This document shows positions 1 to 6,372 of a stretch of 6,372 nucleotides of DNA, piece by piece. How positions within the stretch are numbered: the stretch's first letter is position 1; each line of letters begins with the position of its first letter. This stretch comes from a bacterium (GTDB lineage: Bacteria; Planctomycetota; UBA1135; UBA2386), in contig DRKG01000237.1 in the NCBI GenBank assembly GCA_011051855.1, forward strand, positions 1-6,372, given 5' to 3'. The translations under genes were made by a program, and so were the position numbers. The notes beneath the pieces were generated by a model that saw only the letters and a program-made list of their open reading frames with translations, was not told where the DNA came from and did no database searches.

Positions 1-348
1 CTCGCCGCGCGGCGCGCCCGAACGGCGATCGAAACGCCGCACGACGTCGATGTCGGCGACCCACAGATCGTCGCCCAGGAGCGCCATGCCCTTGGGCGCG
101 TGCAGCGTCACGCCATTGCGCCCGCCTTCGATCCACGCGCGGGCCGAGCCATCGTCGGGCGATACGCGCGCGATGAACCCGTTCCCGTCCTTGGCCAGCG
201 GCTCGCCGGCGATGTTGCTGACCAACCAAACGTCGCTGGCGGGGTCGTAGAGCACCGACTCGGGAGTTGCCAACGTCACCGCGCGCTCCTGCCTGCACGC
301 CACGGGCGCGAACCACAGCAGCAACACCGCCCACCGAGGGACCGCCAT
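1..348 (-). CDS. Exported beta-propeller-like protein (SMP-30/NHL type), 5' part only
   Basis: The first 116 codons are present and the gene runs off the left edge of the window. The protein starts MAVPRWAVLLLWFAPVAC: one arginine, a hydrophobic stretch (about residues 6-17), then Cys18. This is a signal peptide. PVAC is a poor lipobox because Pro sits at -3, so lipoprotein processing is possible but unproven. The mature part reads as propeller blade sequence: ESVLYDPASDVWLVSN, then GFIARVSPDDG, then LHAPKGMALLGDDLWVAD and VRRFDRRSGAPRG. This blade pattern resembles SMP-30/gluconolactonase/NHL-like proteins. A sugar-lactonase activity cannot be claimed, since metal ligands of that family would lie beyond the edge. 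The ATG is supported by an AGGAG eight bases upstream and by a TGATG overlap with the stop of the EVE gene, which implies coupled translation. Confidence 0.75.
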   Translation of the reverse strand, partial: MAVPRWAVLLLWFAPVACRQERAVTLATPESVLYDPASDVWLVSNIAGEPLAKDGNGFIARVSPDDGSARAWIEGGRNGVTLHAPKGMALLGDDLWVADIDVVRRFDRRSGAPRGE

Positions 349-845
349 CACCAGTTCTCCTGCAATCGGGCCATGCGCAGGACCGTCTGCCACTCGCGCC
401 GCGTCACTGGCTGCACCGACAACCGACTGCCGCGCTGCAGCAGCATCATCTCGGTGAGTTCCGGGCGTTCCTTCATCGCCTCGCGGGTGACCGGTTGCTC
501 CGCCTTGCCGACGAAGGCGATGTCGACGACGAACCAGCGCGGGTCGGCCGGGTCGCTACCCGGATCGAAGTAGTTGTCGCTCGCGTCGAACTGCGTCGGA
601 TCGGGATAGCCTTCCTTGGTGACCTTCGCGATCCCGACCACCGCCATCGGCTTCGCATTGCTGTGATAGAACAGCACGCCGTCGTCGCACCGAATCTCGT
701 CGCGCAGCAGGTTGCGCGCCTGGTAGTTGCGCACCCCGCTCCAGAACGTGCTGCCGTCCCGCTCGAGCTGTTCGATGCTGTAGCTTTCGGGCTCCGACTT
801 GAACAGCCAGTAGCGGCGCGTTCGCTTGCCTCGCTTGGTCGTCAT
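348..845 (-). CDS. EVE domain-containing protein (THYN1-like)
   Basis: A complete protein of 165 residues, the usual size for a stand-alone EVE protein. After a short basic tail (MTTKRGKRTRR) the whole sequence is one EVE domain. Family landmarks are YWLFKSEPESYSI (about 12-24), FWSGVRNYQARN (about 33-44), GVLFYHSN (about 56-63), VVGIAKVTKEGYPDPTQFD (about 69-87), DPRWFVVDI (about 101-109) and LLQRGSRLSVQPVT near the C-terminus. EVE is a PUA-like fold related to YTH and ASCH that is thought to bind modified bases in DNA or RNA; the ligand of this one is unknown. The frame is open further upstream, but the extra 23 residues (MRAIRAICV...) overlap the DUF4340 stop and do not resemble the family, so the ATG at 845-843 is preferred. 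Only a weak G-rich stretch (GTGGGG) precedes it. It lies 28 bases after the DUF4340 gene with no visible terminator between them, so it is probably co-transcribed. Confidence 0.95.
   Translation of the reverse strand: MTTKRGKRTRRYWLFKSEPESYSIEQLERDGSTFWSGVRNYQARNLLRDEIRCDDGVLFYHSNAKPMAVVGIAKVTKEGYPDPTQFDASDNYFDPGSDPADPRWFVVDIAFVGKAEQPVTREAMKERPELTEMMLLQRGSRLSVQPVTRREWQTVLRMARLQENW
357..361 (-). promoter_or_regulatory. Ribosome binding site of the propeller-like gene
   Basis: AGGAG on the minus strand lies eight bases before the ATG at 348-346, inside the last codons of the EVE gene. It fixes this start even though the gene is truncated and lies outside any long annotated frame. Confidence 0.7.
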
Positions 846-873
846 CGACGCCCCACGATAAGCGACCGCCGGA

Positions 874-2637
874 CTACTGCCAGAGCGAACGCAGATCGCG
901 CGAATTGCGCGCATTCAGCTCGAGGCCGACCGGCTGCTCGCCGTTTCCGCGAACCACCAGTGGCTGGTCGGCACCGCGGTCCCAGACGCGGATCTCACCG
1001 AGCTGGTCGCCGTTGCGCCGCTGCAGCAAGAGCCGCCAATCCGGTTCCGGCGCGAAGCCCGATCGCATGTCGACGGCAGCCTTGCCGGCGAAGTCGCACA
1101 GCACTTCGCTGGCGAGATCGCCGACCTCGCTGCGGTCCCGATCCGAACCATCGAGCCGCCAGAGACCCTCGCGGTCCATCGCAAACACGCGCTTCTGCCC
1201 GCGCGCGTCTTCGAGCACGAGCCGCTCGATGGTCCCCGTCTGCCGCAGCACCTGTAGATCGCAGTAGACCGTCCACGGCCGCTGCAGCACCTCGAGCGGA
1301 TGCTGCGGCACCACGGCGACGTTGTCGGGTTCGTCGGCGCGCGCGACGTAGACCAGCGGTTCTTCGTCGGTGCCCGGCACCTGTGCCCCGAACCACAGCG
1401 TGTTGGTGCCAGGCATGTTCACGCGCCGCGTCGTCACCGTCCAACGAGCGCCGGCCATGCCGTAGCGAGGATCCTCGGCGCGCGGGTGCACGCCGTCCTC
1501 GTCGACGAACTCCTTGGCGACCAGCAGCGACAGGGCGTGCGCGGCTTCGTTGACCGGAGTCGCGCGCACCCGGTACTCGATCGGTTCGAGCATGCGCCAG
1601 GCTTCGTGCTGCGACTTGCGCACCAACCGGATGCGGTCGCCCCGCCCCTGGCCGGGATCGACGACCAGTTCGACCAACTGCTCGTAGGTGCTGTCGCCCA
1701 TCGGCACCAGGATGCGCGCGCGCAACTGGTTGACGGCGTTCTGGAACACCTGGCAATACTGGCGATTGTCGCTGGTGAACAGGTGGCCGCGCCCGGGCAG
1801 GCGCCCCCACACCTGCCCTTGCTCGACCCACAGATCGAGCCGCTCCTCGCCGTAGCCGCCCTCCGCCGAGATCACGATGTCCGGCGCGCGGTCGGGCTCG
1901 CGCACCAATCCCGGCTGGAAGTGGTCGACGCGCAGCGACAGCACCGCGGTGATGAACCGCTTCGCCGCGACCTCGTCGGCGCGGCCCTTCACCGGCTCGG
2001 TGAGCTGGAACTGATCGCGACCGGCTCGCTCGAGGCGGAGCGCCTCGCGCGCGCCGGTTGCGCCGACCTGCTCGACCCGCAGCGTGCGCACGTTCGCCAG
2101 CCCGTGCCGGAACACCTGTCGTTCGCGCAGATCCGAGCGCCCGACGTGCAAGCAGTCGAACAGCGTATCGCGCACCTCCCAGATCTTGCCGGCGCGGCGC
2201 ACGAAGCGCGTCTCGCCGAGCGGGCCGACGTCGCCGAACTGGTATTCGATCCGGTGGCCGTCCGGCCATTCGACGATGACTTCGAGCGCGGGTTCCTCCA
2301 ATCCGGCCTTGGCCCGCCCTTCCTCGTCGTCGGCGAACGGCACCGCCATCATGTTGGCGTTGTCCCACTGCTGCACGATCTGCTCGAGGTAGCCCGCCGA
2401 CGCGATGTCGACGATCGGTTCCTGCATCTGGAAACGGCCGTCCTCGGCGTGGCCGATCTCGATCGCCTGACGGTCCTTGAACTGCCAGCGGATGCGGCTC
2501 GCCGCGGTCAAGGAACGGCCATCGAGCACCGGCTCGTGCGCGGTCCTCTCGATCGGCAGCTTTTCGTCGGTCAGGTAGAGCACCAGGCCGAGCGCGGTGG
2601 CGAACGCCACCAGAACGAGGATCACGTTGCGGTTCAT
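874..2637 (-). CDS. DUF4340 domain-containing membrane-anchored protein with internal repeats
   Basis: 587 residues. MNRNVILVLVAFATALGLVLYLTDE gives one N-terminal membrane anchor (about 4-21) with no cleavage motif, so the rest probably sits on the periplasmic side. The DUF4340 pattern is clear: an aromatic-x-hydrophobic-x-EP turn, a helix with spaced Leu, Ala and Phe residues, then a strand-rich part with G-L/Y, hydrophobic strands and VRRAGKIWEV (about 146-155). The pattern recurs about four times, with the turn at about 71-74 (MQEP), 212-215 (LTEP), 349-352 (MLEP) and a diverged form at 492-497 (LWRLDG). DUF4340 proteins are commonly encoded next to GldG-type genes; their biochemical role is unknown and no catalytic residues are recognisable. 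The start ATG overlaps the gldG-like stop (TGATG) and has GGAG six bases upstream at 2644-2647. An accessory or scaffold subunit of the upstream ABC system is the likely role, by context only. Confidence 0.92.
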   Translation of the reverse strand: MNRNVILVLVAFATALGLVLYLTDEKLPIERTAHEPVLDGRSLTAASRIRWQFKDRQAIEIGHAEDGRFQMQEPIVDIASAGYLEQIVQQWDNANMMAVPFADDEEGRAKAGLEEPALEVIVEWPDGHRIEYQFGDVGPLGETRFVRRAGKIWEVRDTLFDCLHVGRSDLRERQVFRHGLANVRTLRVEQVGATGAREALRLERAGRDQFQLTEPVKGRADEVAAKRFITAVLSLRVDHFQPGLVREPDRAPDIVISAEGGYGEERLDLWVEQGQVWGRLPGRGHLFTSDNRQYCQVFQNAVNQLRARILVPMGDSTYEQLVELVVDPGQGRGDRIRLVRKSQHEAWRMLEPIEYRVRATPVNEAAHALSLLVAKEFVDEDGVHPRAEDPRYGMAGARWTVTTRRVNMPGTNTLWFGAQVPGTDEEPLVYVARADEPDNVAVVPQHPLEVLQRPWTVYCDLQVLRQTGTIERLVLEDARGQKRVFAMDREGLWRLDGSDRDRSEVGDLASEVLCDFAGKAAVDMRSGFAPEPDWRLLLQRRNGDQLGEIRVWDRGADQPLVVRGNGEQPVGLELNARNSRDLRSLWQ

Positions 2638-4235
2638 CAGTGTCTCCGCCGCCACCAGACGATCAGTCCGAGCAGCAGGAACGCCCCCGGCAGGTAGTAG
2701 GTCATCAGGTCGCGCGTGCGCAGCAACTGCGGCTGCTTGATGTCGAGGCTCTTGACCTCGTAGTTGGCGCTGGCGATGTCGAGCAGCACACGCCGCTCCG
2801 CCATCCAGTTGCAGACGTTGAGGGCGAACTTGCCGAAGAACGGGAAGCCGGCGTTGTTGCAGAACACGCCCGAGAGGATCACCGCCTGGCCGGGCCGCGC
2901 GTCCACTGCCGCGGAGCCGGCGTCGTCGCCTTCGGCTGCCACCGGATCGACTTCGAACACCATGCCGGTCGTGAACCGTCCCAGGCGCACGTTGGGCGCC
3001 CGATAGCTCATCTGCCCGTACTCGTCGCGCACCCCGAGCCAACCCTCGTTGCCGGTGCCCATCAGCTCTTCGCGACGCACGTTGCGCGGCGCGCCGGCCC
3101 GCTCCCGCAACGCCCGCGCGAACATCAGCTCGAACGGCGAACCGCTCTCGGCGAGGCGCCGCGTGGTCGGGTGCGCGGGGTTGACGTGCATCGACAGCCG
3201 GGCGACGCCCTCGGTGCCGTCGATGCTGCCGCCGGCGAGGTTGGCGACGTCGGGGATCTTGTGGAACACCGGCTTGGTGCTCAGCTCGTAACCGAGCAGC
3301 TCGCCGAGGCGGCCGCCGGTCGGATTCATGTCGACGGCCGCGGGCGTCCACGAGTAGTTGAGGAACAGCCGGCCACCGCGCTGCAGGTACTGGAACAACG
3401 CCTCGGCGTGGCGCGGCAGAAACTCGCGGCGCGGTTCGACGCACAGAACCAGGGTGGCATCGACCGGCACCGCCGGGCTCTGCTGCAGGTTCAGATTGCG
3501 CACCTCGAAGCCGTTCTTGACCAGCGCGGAGATCAGCGTGCCGTAGCCGGTCATCGATTCGTCGTAGCTGACCGCCGGGTCGTAGCCGCGCAGCACGTAG
3601 CAGACCGGTGTGCCCTGCACGAGCAGGCTCTTCAACGCCGAGCTGATCGCCTTCTCGCCCTGGAAGTCCTTCAGAACCGGCACTTGCTGCGACTTCACCG
3701 GCCCCGGCCGCTCCTGCGGCAGCTCGATCACCGCCAGATCGGACAGCAAGGACAGCTTGCGAAAACGCCGTTCCTGGCCCGGCTGCCGCACGGCGACGAC
3801 CAGCGCCTCGCGATCGCTGGCGCTGTAGCCGAACGCTTCTGCAGCCTCGCGGAAGGCGACACTGTCGTCGTACGGCGAGTGCTGGAACAGGCGCACGTTC
3901 TCGCCGCCGAGCGCCTCGTAGCGGCGCAGCAGCAGCACCGTCGCCTCGATCAGGCGCGAACGGATCGCCAAGAACTGACGGGTCGCGTCGTCGCGCCCCT
4001 GGCCGTCGACCGGCTGCTGGAACAGGTGCAGCTCGACCTCGGCGTCGTCGGCGCGCAGCTCAGCCAGCAACTCCTCGGTGGCCGGCGCGACCGAGTTCGT
4101 GCGCTGCGGCGTCAGGTCGATCAGCACGCGCAGCGCCGGGCGCGACGCCGCCCAGACGAACAGCGCCCAGACGCAGAGCATCAGCACCCCGCCGAGCACC
4201 AGGTTGGTCCACACGCCGAAGCGACGCACGTTCAC
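2637..4235 (-). CDS. GldG-family ABC transporter auxiliary protein
   Basis: 532 residues starting with GTG. An N-terminal membrane helix (about 11-30, NLVLGGVLMLCVWALFVWAA) is followed by RVLIDLTPQRTNSVAPATEELLAEL, the usual start of the GldG/ABC_transp_aux domain. Further landmarks are an Asp/Glu-rich segment with VELHLF, FQGEKAISSALKSLL (about 191-205), CYVLRGYDP (about 212-220), YGTLISALVKNGFEVRNLNL (about 231-250), and FQYLQRGGRLFLNYSW (about 281-296). A second helix (about 512-527) and a basic tail (WWRRRH) end the protein, so the large middle domain lies between two anchors, presumably in the periplasm. In Bacteroidota GldG works with GldA and GldF; here the transported substrate is unknown. 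An acidic, Ala-rich stretch around 428-450 looks like a variable loop. The GTG is in a GTGA overlap with the permease stop and has a strong GGAGG five bases upstream. Confidence 0.93.
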   Translation of the reverse strand: MNVRRFGVWTNLVLGGVLMLCVWALFVWAASRPALRVLIDLTPQRTNSVAPATEELLAELRADDAEVELHLFQQPVDGQGRDDATRQFLAIRSRLIEATVLLLRRYEALGGENVRLFQHSPYDDSVAFREAAEAFGYSASDREALVVAVRQPGQERRFRKLSLLSDLAVIELPQERPGPVKSQQVPVLKDFQGEKAISSALKSLLVQGTPVCYVLRGYDPAVSYDESMTGYGTLISALVKNGFEVRNLNLQQSPAVPVDATLVLCVEPRREFLPRHAEALFQYLQRGGRLFLNYSWTPAAVDMNPTGGRLGELLGYELSTKPVFHKIPDVANLAGGSIDGTEGVARLSMHVNPAHPTTRRLAESGSPFELMFARALRERAGAPRNVRREELMGTGNEGWLGVRDEYGQMSYRAPNVRLGRFTTGMVFEVDPVAAEGDDAGSAAVDARPGQAVILSGVFCNNAGFPFFGKFALNVCNWMAERRVLLDIASANYEVKSLDIKQPQLLRTRDLMTYYLPGAFLLLGLIVWWRRRH

Positions 4236-4999
4236 GCGAGCCTCCGCGAAGTCAGGCTGATCCAGGTCAGGAACAGGAAGAACGCGATGCCGCCGAGGAA
4301 GAACGCCACCTGACTGGTGTCGATCAGACCGCGGGCGAACCAGGTGCTGAAGTTGCCCATCACGTCGATCTTCGCCAATAACTCGCGTGCGTACCAACCG
4401 TCGCCCCAATCGCCGATGCGGGTCGCGAGCCAGCTCGGCGCCTTCATCAACACCCCGTCGAACAGGATCGTCAGAATCGCAGCCAGCATGGTGTTGTCGG
4501 TCAGGCTGCTGGCGAAGCAGCCGAACGCGAGCAGGAAGCCGGCGAGCAGGAACATGCCCAGGTAGGCGCTGAACACCGGCCCGAAGGCGATGTCGACGTC
4601 GAAGTAGGCGGGATACTCGAGCACGTGCAGCACCAACACGCTCGGCAACCACAAGATCGCGTAGAACAGCGCGGCCGCCAGCCACTTGCCGAACACGACC
4701 GCGAAGTCGGTCACCGGCGCGGTCATCAAGGTCTCGATCGAGCCGGTGCGCCGTTCTTCGGCGAAGCACCGCATCGTCAGGATGCCCGGCACCAGCATCA
4801 CCATGACGTTGGTGCTGAAGTTGCCGTAGGTAGCCGCCGGGAACATGTCCGGGTCGGCGCGGTAGACCGCGAACACCAGTGCCAGGTCGGACAGTTCGAA
4901 TCCGCGCACGAAGTAGAACAGCACCGCGATGATCCAACTGACCGGGCTGACCGCGTACGACAGCAGTTCCTTCTTGAGGGTCACCAGAGCGCCGTTCAT
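4232..4999 (-). CDS. ABC transporter permease, GldF type (ABC-2 family)
   Basis: 255 residues, typical length for this permease family. It begins MNGALVTLKKELLSYAVSPVSWII: a short amphipathic helix with the KKEL motif leading into the first membrane helix, as in ABC-2 permeases such as GldF and NosY. Predicted membrane helices lie at about 18-32, 62-79, 104-126, 141-164, 170-187 and 229-248. Between helices 2 and 3 is EERRTGSIETLMTAPVTD (about 81-98), the conserved cytoplasmic coupling segment that contacts the ATPase. A single permease gene suggests a homodimer with the adjacent ATPase. The region between the fifth and sixth helices (about 190-228, WYARELLAKIDVMGNFSTWFARGLID) is a typical re-entrant or extracellular stretch of the family. 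The ATG forms an ATGA overlap with the ATPase stop. Substrate unknown. Confidence 0.95.
   Translation of the reverse strand: MNGALVTLKKELLSYAVSPVSWIIAVLFYFVRGFELSDLALVFAVYRADPDMFPAATYGNFSTNVMVMLVPGILTMRCFAEERRTGSIETLMTAPVTDFAVVFGKWLAAALFYAILWLPSVLVLHVLEYPAYFDVDIAFGPVFSAYLGMFLLAGFLLAFGCFASSLTDNTMLAAILTILFDGVLMKAPSWLATRIGDWGDGWYARELLAKIDVMGNFSTWFARGLIDTSQVAFFLGGIAFFLFLTWISLTSRRLA
4241..4245 (-). promoter_or_regulatory. Ribosome binding site that fixes the GTG start of the GldG-like gene
   Basis: GGAGG on the minus strand lies five bases before the GTG at 4235-4233, within the end of the permease gene. The frame is open far upstream with ATG codons inside the permease gene, so this site together with the GTGA stop-start overlap decides the start. 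Confidence 0.75.
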
Positions 5000-5997
5000 C
5001 GCGGCCCACCCTCCGTGGCGGCGGCCGCGAGCGCGAGCTCTTCGCGCTGGTCGGCGCCGTCGGTGATCGCGTAGAAGTACTCTTCCAACGTCGGCCGCTC
5101 GACCTCGAGCCCGTAGACGGGTACCGCAGCCTGCTGCAGGCGGGTGCCGAGTTCCTCGCTCGGGTCGCTCGACGGTTCGAGTTCGCAGCGCAGCGTCGCC
5201 ACACCGTGCCCGGCGGCCGCGTCGTCCTCGGCGACGTCGATCGTGTCCGCAACGACGCCGGCCAGCACCGTGACGATCTCCCGCAGCAGCTCCGCCGGGC
5301 AACGAGCGCGCACCGACAGCCGCGCGCGCGTGCCGCCGGCGACGAGCTCGTCGGGACGGCCGTCGGCGCGCACGGTGCCGCGGTGGATCACGATCACGCG
5401 CGAGCAGACGTCCTGGACTTCGCCCAGGATGTGGCTCGAGAACAAGATGGTGTGCTCGGCGGACAGCTCGCGCACCACCTGCTTGACGCGCCGACGCTGG
5501 TTCGGATCGAGGCCCGAAGTCGGTTCGTCGAGGATCAGGATCGGCGGGTTGGCGACCAGTGCGTCGGCGAGCCCGACCCGCTGCCGGTAGCCGTGACTGA
5601 CGTGGCCGACCAGCTTGCGCGCGACGTCGGCGATGCCCGCCTTGGCCATCGCGCGCTCGACGGCGGCCTTGCGATCGCGGCGAGGCACGCCCTTCAGGGC
5701 GGCGCGGTAGCGCAGGAACTCGACCACGCGCAGGTCCGGGTAGATCGGCACTTCCTGCGGCAGGTAGCCGATGTGGCGCCGCACCTCGAGCGACTGCCGC
5801 CGCACGTCGCAGCCGGCGACCTCGGCGAGCCCCGACGTCGCAGGGTGGTAGCCCGTCAGCACCCGGATCGTGGTGGTCTTGCCCGCGCCGTTGGGCCCCA
5901 GGAAGCCGACCACTTCGCCGGGCTGGATCTCGAACGAGACCCCGCGCACGGCCAGGGTCGGACCGAATCGTTTGTGCAGGTCGACTACTCGAATCAT
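4996..5997 (-). CDS. ABC transporter ATP-binding protein, GldA type
   Basis: 333 residues with a complete nucleotide-binding domain: Walker A GPNGAGKTT (34-42), Q-loop Gln81 in YLPQE, signature VSHGYRQRVGLA (133-144, a variant of the LSxGYRQRVGLA form typical of GldA-like ATPases), Walker B ILILDEP (153-159), D-loop SGLDP (161-165) and switch His189 in SSHI. All catalytic positions are intact. Residues from about 225 onward form the C-terminal regulatory part, including RPTLEEYFYAITDG (301-314), and end in an Ala/Glu-rich tail that overlaps the permease start by four bases. It should power the permease encoded immediately downstream. The frame is open far upstream, but homology begins exactly at MIRVVDLHKRFG, so the ATG at 5997-5995 is chosen. 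No good ribosome binding site precedes it. It is the first gene of the minus-strand unit. Confidence 0.95.
   Translation of the reverse strand: MIRVVDLHKRFGPTLAVRGVSFEIQPGEVVGFLGPNGAGKTTTIRVLTGYHPATSGLAEVAGCDVRRQSLEVRRHIGYLPQEVPIYPDLRVVEFLRYRAALKGVPRRDRKAAVERAMAKAGIADVARKLVGHVSHGYRQRVGLADALVANPPILILDEPTSGLDPNQRRRVKQVVRELSAEHTILFSSHILGEVQDVCSRVIVIHRGTVRADGRPDELVAGGTRARLSVRARCPAELLREIVTVLAGVVADTIDVAEDDAAAGHGVATLRCELEPSSDPSEELGTRLQQAAVPVYGLEVERPTLEEYFYAITDGADQREELALAAAATEGGPR
5009..5014 (-). promoter_or_regulatory. Ribosome binding site of the permease gene
   Basis: GGAGGG on the minus strand lies nine bases before the ATG at 4999-4997, inside the last codons of the ATPase gene. It selects this ATG out of a frame that stays open much further upstream. 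Confidence 0.65.
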
Positions 5998-6030
5998 CGG
6001 CGAACGCGGTAGTTCCGCTGCTCCCGACCC

Positions 6031-6059
6031 GTAACACCCGCCGCCGCCGGAACCAGCAA
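6031..6059 (-). promoter_or_regulatory. Weak candidate promoter for the ABC operon
   Basis: On the minus strand TTGCTG (6059-6054) and TGTTAC (6036-6031) are separated by 17 bases, giving three of six matches to each sigma-70 box and a leader of about 27 bases before the ATPase ATG. The spacing is right but the boxes are poor. The promoter of this unit should lie somewhere in 5998-6203; this is only the best-looking spot. Confidence 0.15.
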
Positions 6060-6203
6060 GATCAGGGTAATCGCCGGGTCGACGAACACCAGTGTGGATC
6101 CCCGACAACCGCCGCAGCAGCGGTGCGAGCGGCGTTACGTCCGTCTCGACCGAGGACTCCCGATCGCTTGCATTCGTCCGCCCGGCTGAGCATCGTCGCC
6201 GCC

Positions 6204-6372
6204 ATGCACGGCCATCGAGGCTTTCGTTCCGTCCGCCCGACCTCGCCGACGATGGCGTTCGCATTCGCGTTCGCGTTCGCGACGCTGGCGAGCTGCGGCG
6301 GGGATCCCGAGAAGTACGACTGGCGCAATCGCGAACTCGCGTGGAAGTACGGCCCCACCCGTGGCACCGCCA
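6204..6372 (+). CDS. Putative lipoprotein, 5' part only
   Basis: 56 codons are present before the right edge of the window, divergent from the ABC operon. The start MHGHRGFRSVRPTSPTM supplies a basic n-region (Arg5, Arg8, Arg11). A hydrophobic core of alternating Phe and Ala follows (residues 18-26), then a canonical lipobox LASC with Cys31 as the lipidated residue and GGD after it. The mature start (DPEKYDWRNRELAWKYGPTRG) resembles no family I recognise. An in-frame ATG at 6252 (Met17) could be the start instead, but it would remove all positive charges from the signal peptide. The upstream frame stays open with possible GTG (6123) and TTG (6168) starts, and no clear ribosome binding site marks any of them. 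The reverse strand here is also open but carries no recognisable protein. Confidence 0.65.
   Translation, partial: MHGHRGFRSVRPTSPTMAFAFAFAFATLASCGGDPEKYDWRNRELAWKYGPTRGTA
6258..6281 (+). repeat. Four tandem TTCGCR hexamers inside a signal peptide
   Basis: Four consecutive copies of TTCGCA/TTCGCG encode (Phe-Ala)4 in the hydrophobic core of the lipoprotein signal. Three copies are identical and the first differs by one base. Because the unit is six bases, a change in copy number would keep the reading frame and alter only the length of the hydrophobic core. Confidence 0.8.

Noticed and set aside
846..873. Possible terminator between the DUF4340 and EVE genes
   Set aside because: No stem-loop followed by a T run is visible in the 28 bases on the minus strand.
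846..914. N-terminal extension of the EVE protein to an upstream ATG at 914
   Set aside because: The extra 23 residues overlap the end of the DUF4340 gene and do not match EVE proteins, which begin close to the YWLFKSEP motif.
267..1553. Plus-strand frame of 428 codons across the EVE gene and the end of the DUF4340 gene
   Set aside because: The translation is Arg/Ala/Pro-rich without domains and crosses two real minus-strand genes.
1300..4313. Long plus-strand open frames opposite the DUF4340 and GldG-like genes (465 and 557 codons)
   Set aside because: They are antisense to well-supported genes, have low-complexity Arg/His/Gln/Ala-rich translations with no family signal, and are expected from codon bias in GC-rich DNA.
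5206..6012. Plus-strand frame of 268 codons opposite the ATPase gene
   Set aside because: It mirrors a gene whose catalytic motifs are all intact, and its own translation has no recognisable features.
5998..6264. N-terminal extension of the ATPase to an upstream ATG at 6264
   Set aside because: It would add 89 Arg/Gly/Ser-rich residues before the normal ABC start, run through the divergent control region and overlap the lipoprotein gene.
6062..6367. Minus-strand frame of 101 codons at the right end
   Set aside because: It is antisense to the lipoprotein start, with a repetitive NANANAN stretch that is only the complement of the TTCGCR repeat. It has no family signal or ribosome binding site.

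Overview
This is a GC-rich bacterial window (about two thirds G+C, estimated by eye) with dense, overlapping genes. Almost everything is on the minus strand. The gene content is a GldA/GldF/GldG-type ABC system plus a DUF4340 protein, with secreted or lipoprotein-like products at both ends. That combination fits a GC-rich Gram-negative lineage such as Planctomycetota, Myxococcota or a relative. The phylum is an inference from gene order and composition, because no ribosomal or other marker gene is present.

Layout, reading the minus strand in its own direction (right to left): an ABC transporter ATPase (5997-4996), a six-helix permease (4999-4232), a GldG-family membrane-anchored periplasmic protein (4235-2637), a membrane-anchored DUF4340 protein (2637-874), an EVE-domain protein (845-348), and the first 116 codons of a beta-propeller-like exported protein (348-1, cut by the window edge). 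The first four genes overlap by 4, 4 and 1 bases. The EVE gene follows after 28 bases, and its stop overlaps the start of the last gene by 1 base (TGATG). All six therefore look like one transcription unit with translational coupling. On the plus strand at the right end, a divergent gene (from about 6204) encodes the start of a lipoprotein. The 206 bases between it and the ATPase gene are the only sizeable non-coding stretch and should hold the promoters for both directions.

How the genes may work together: the ATPase and permease form the inner-membrane ABC core. The GldG-like protein is anchored at both ends, with a large domain presumably outside the cytoplasm. The DUF4340 protein has one N-terminal anchor and presumably faces the same side. 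This gldA-gldF-gldG-DUF4340 module is a known arrangement whose substrate is not established. The gliding-motility name comes from Bacteroidota and should not be transferred here. The EVE protein is a predicted modified-nucleotide-binding protein with no obvious link to the transporter.

No new defence system, mobile element, CRISPR array or RNA gene is visible. The most interesting observation is that the DUF4340 protein appears to be built from four diverged tandem units of about 140 residues.
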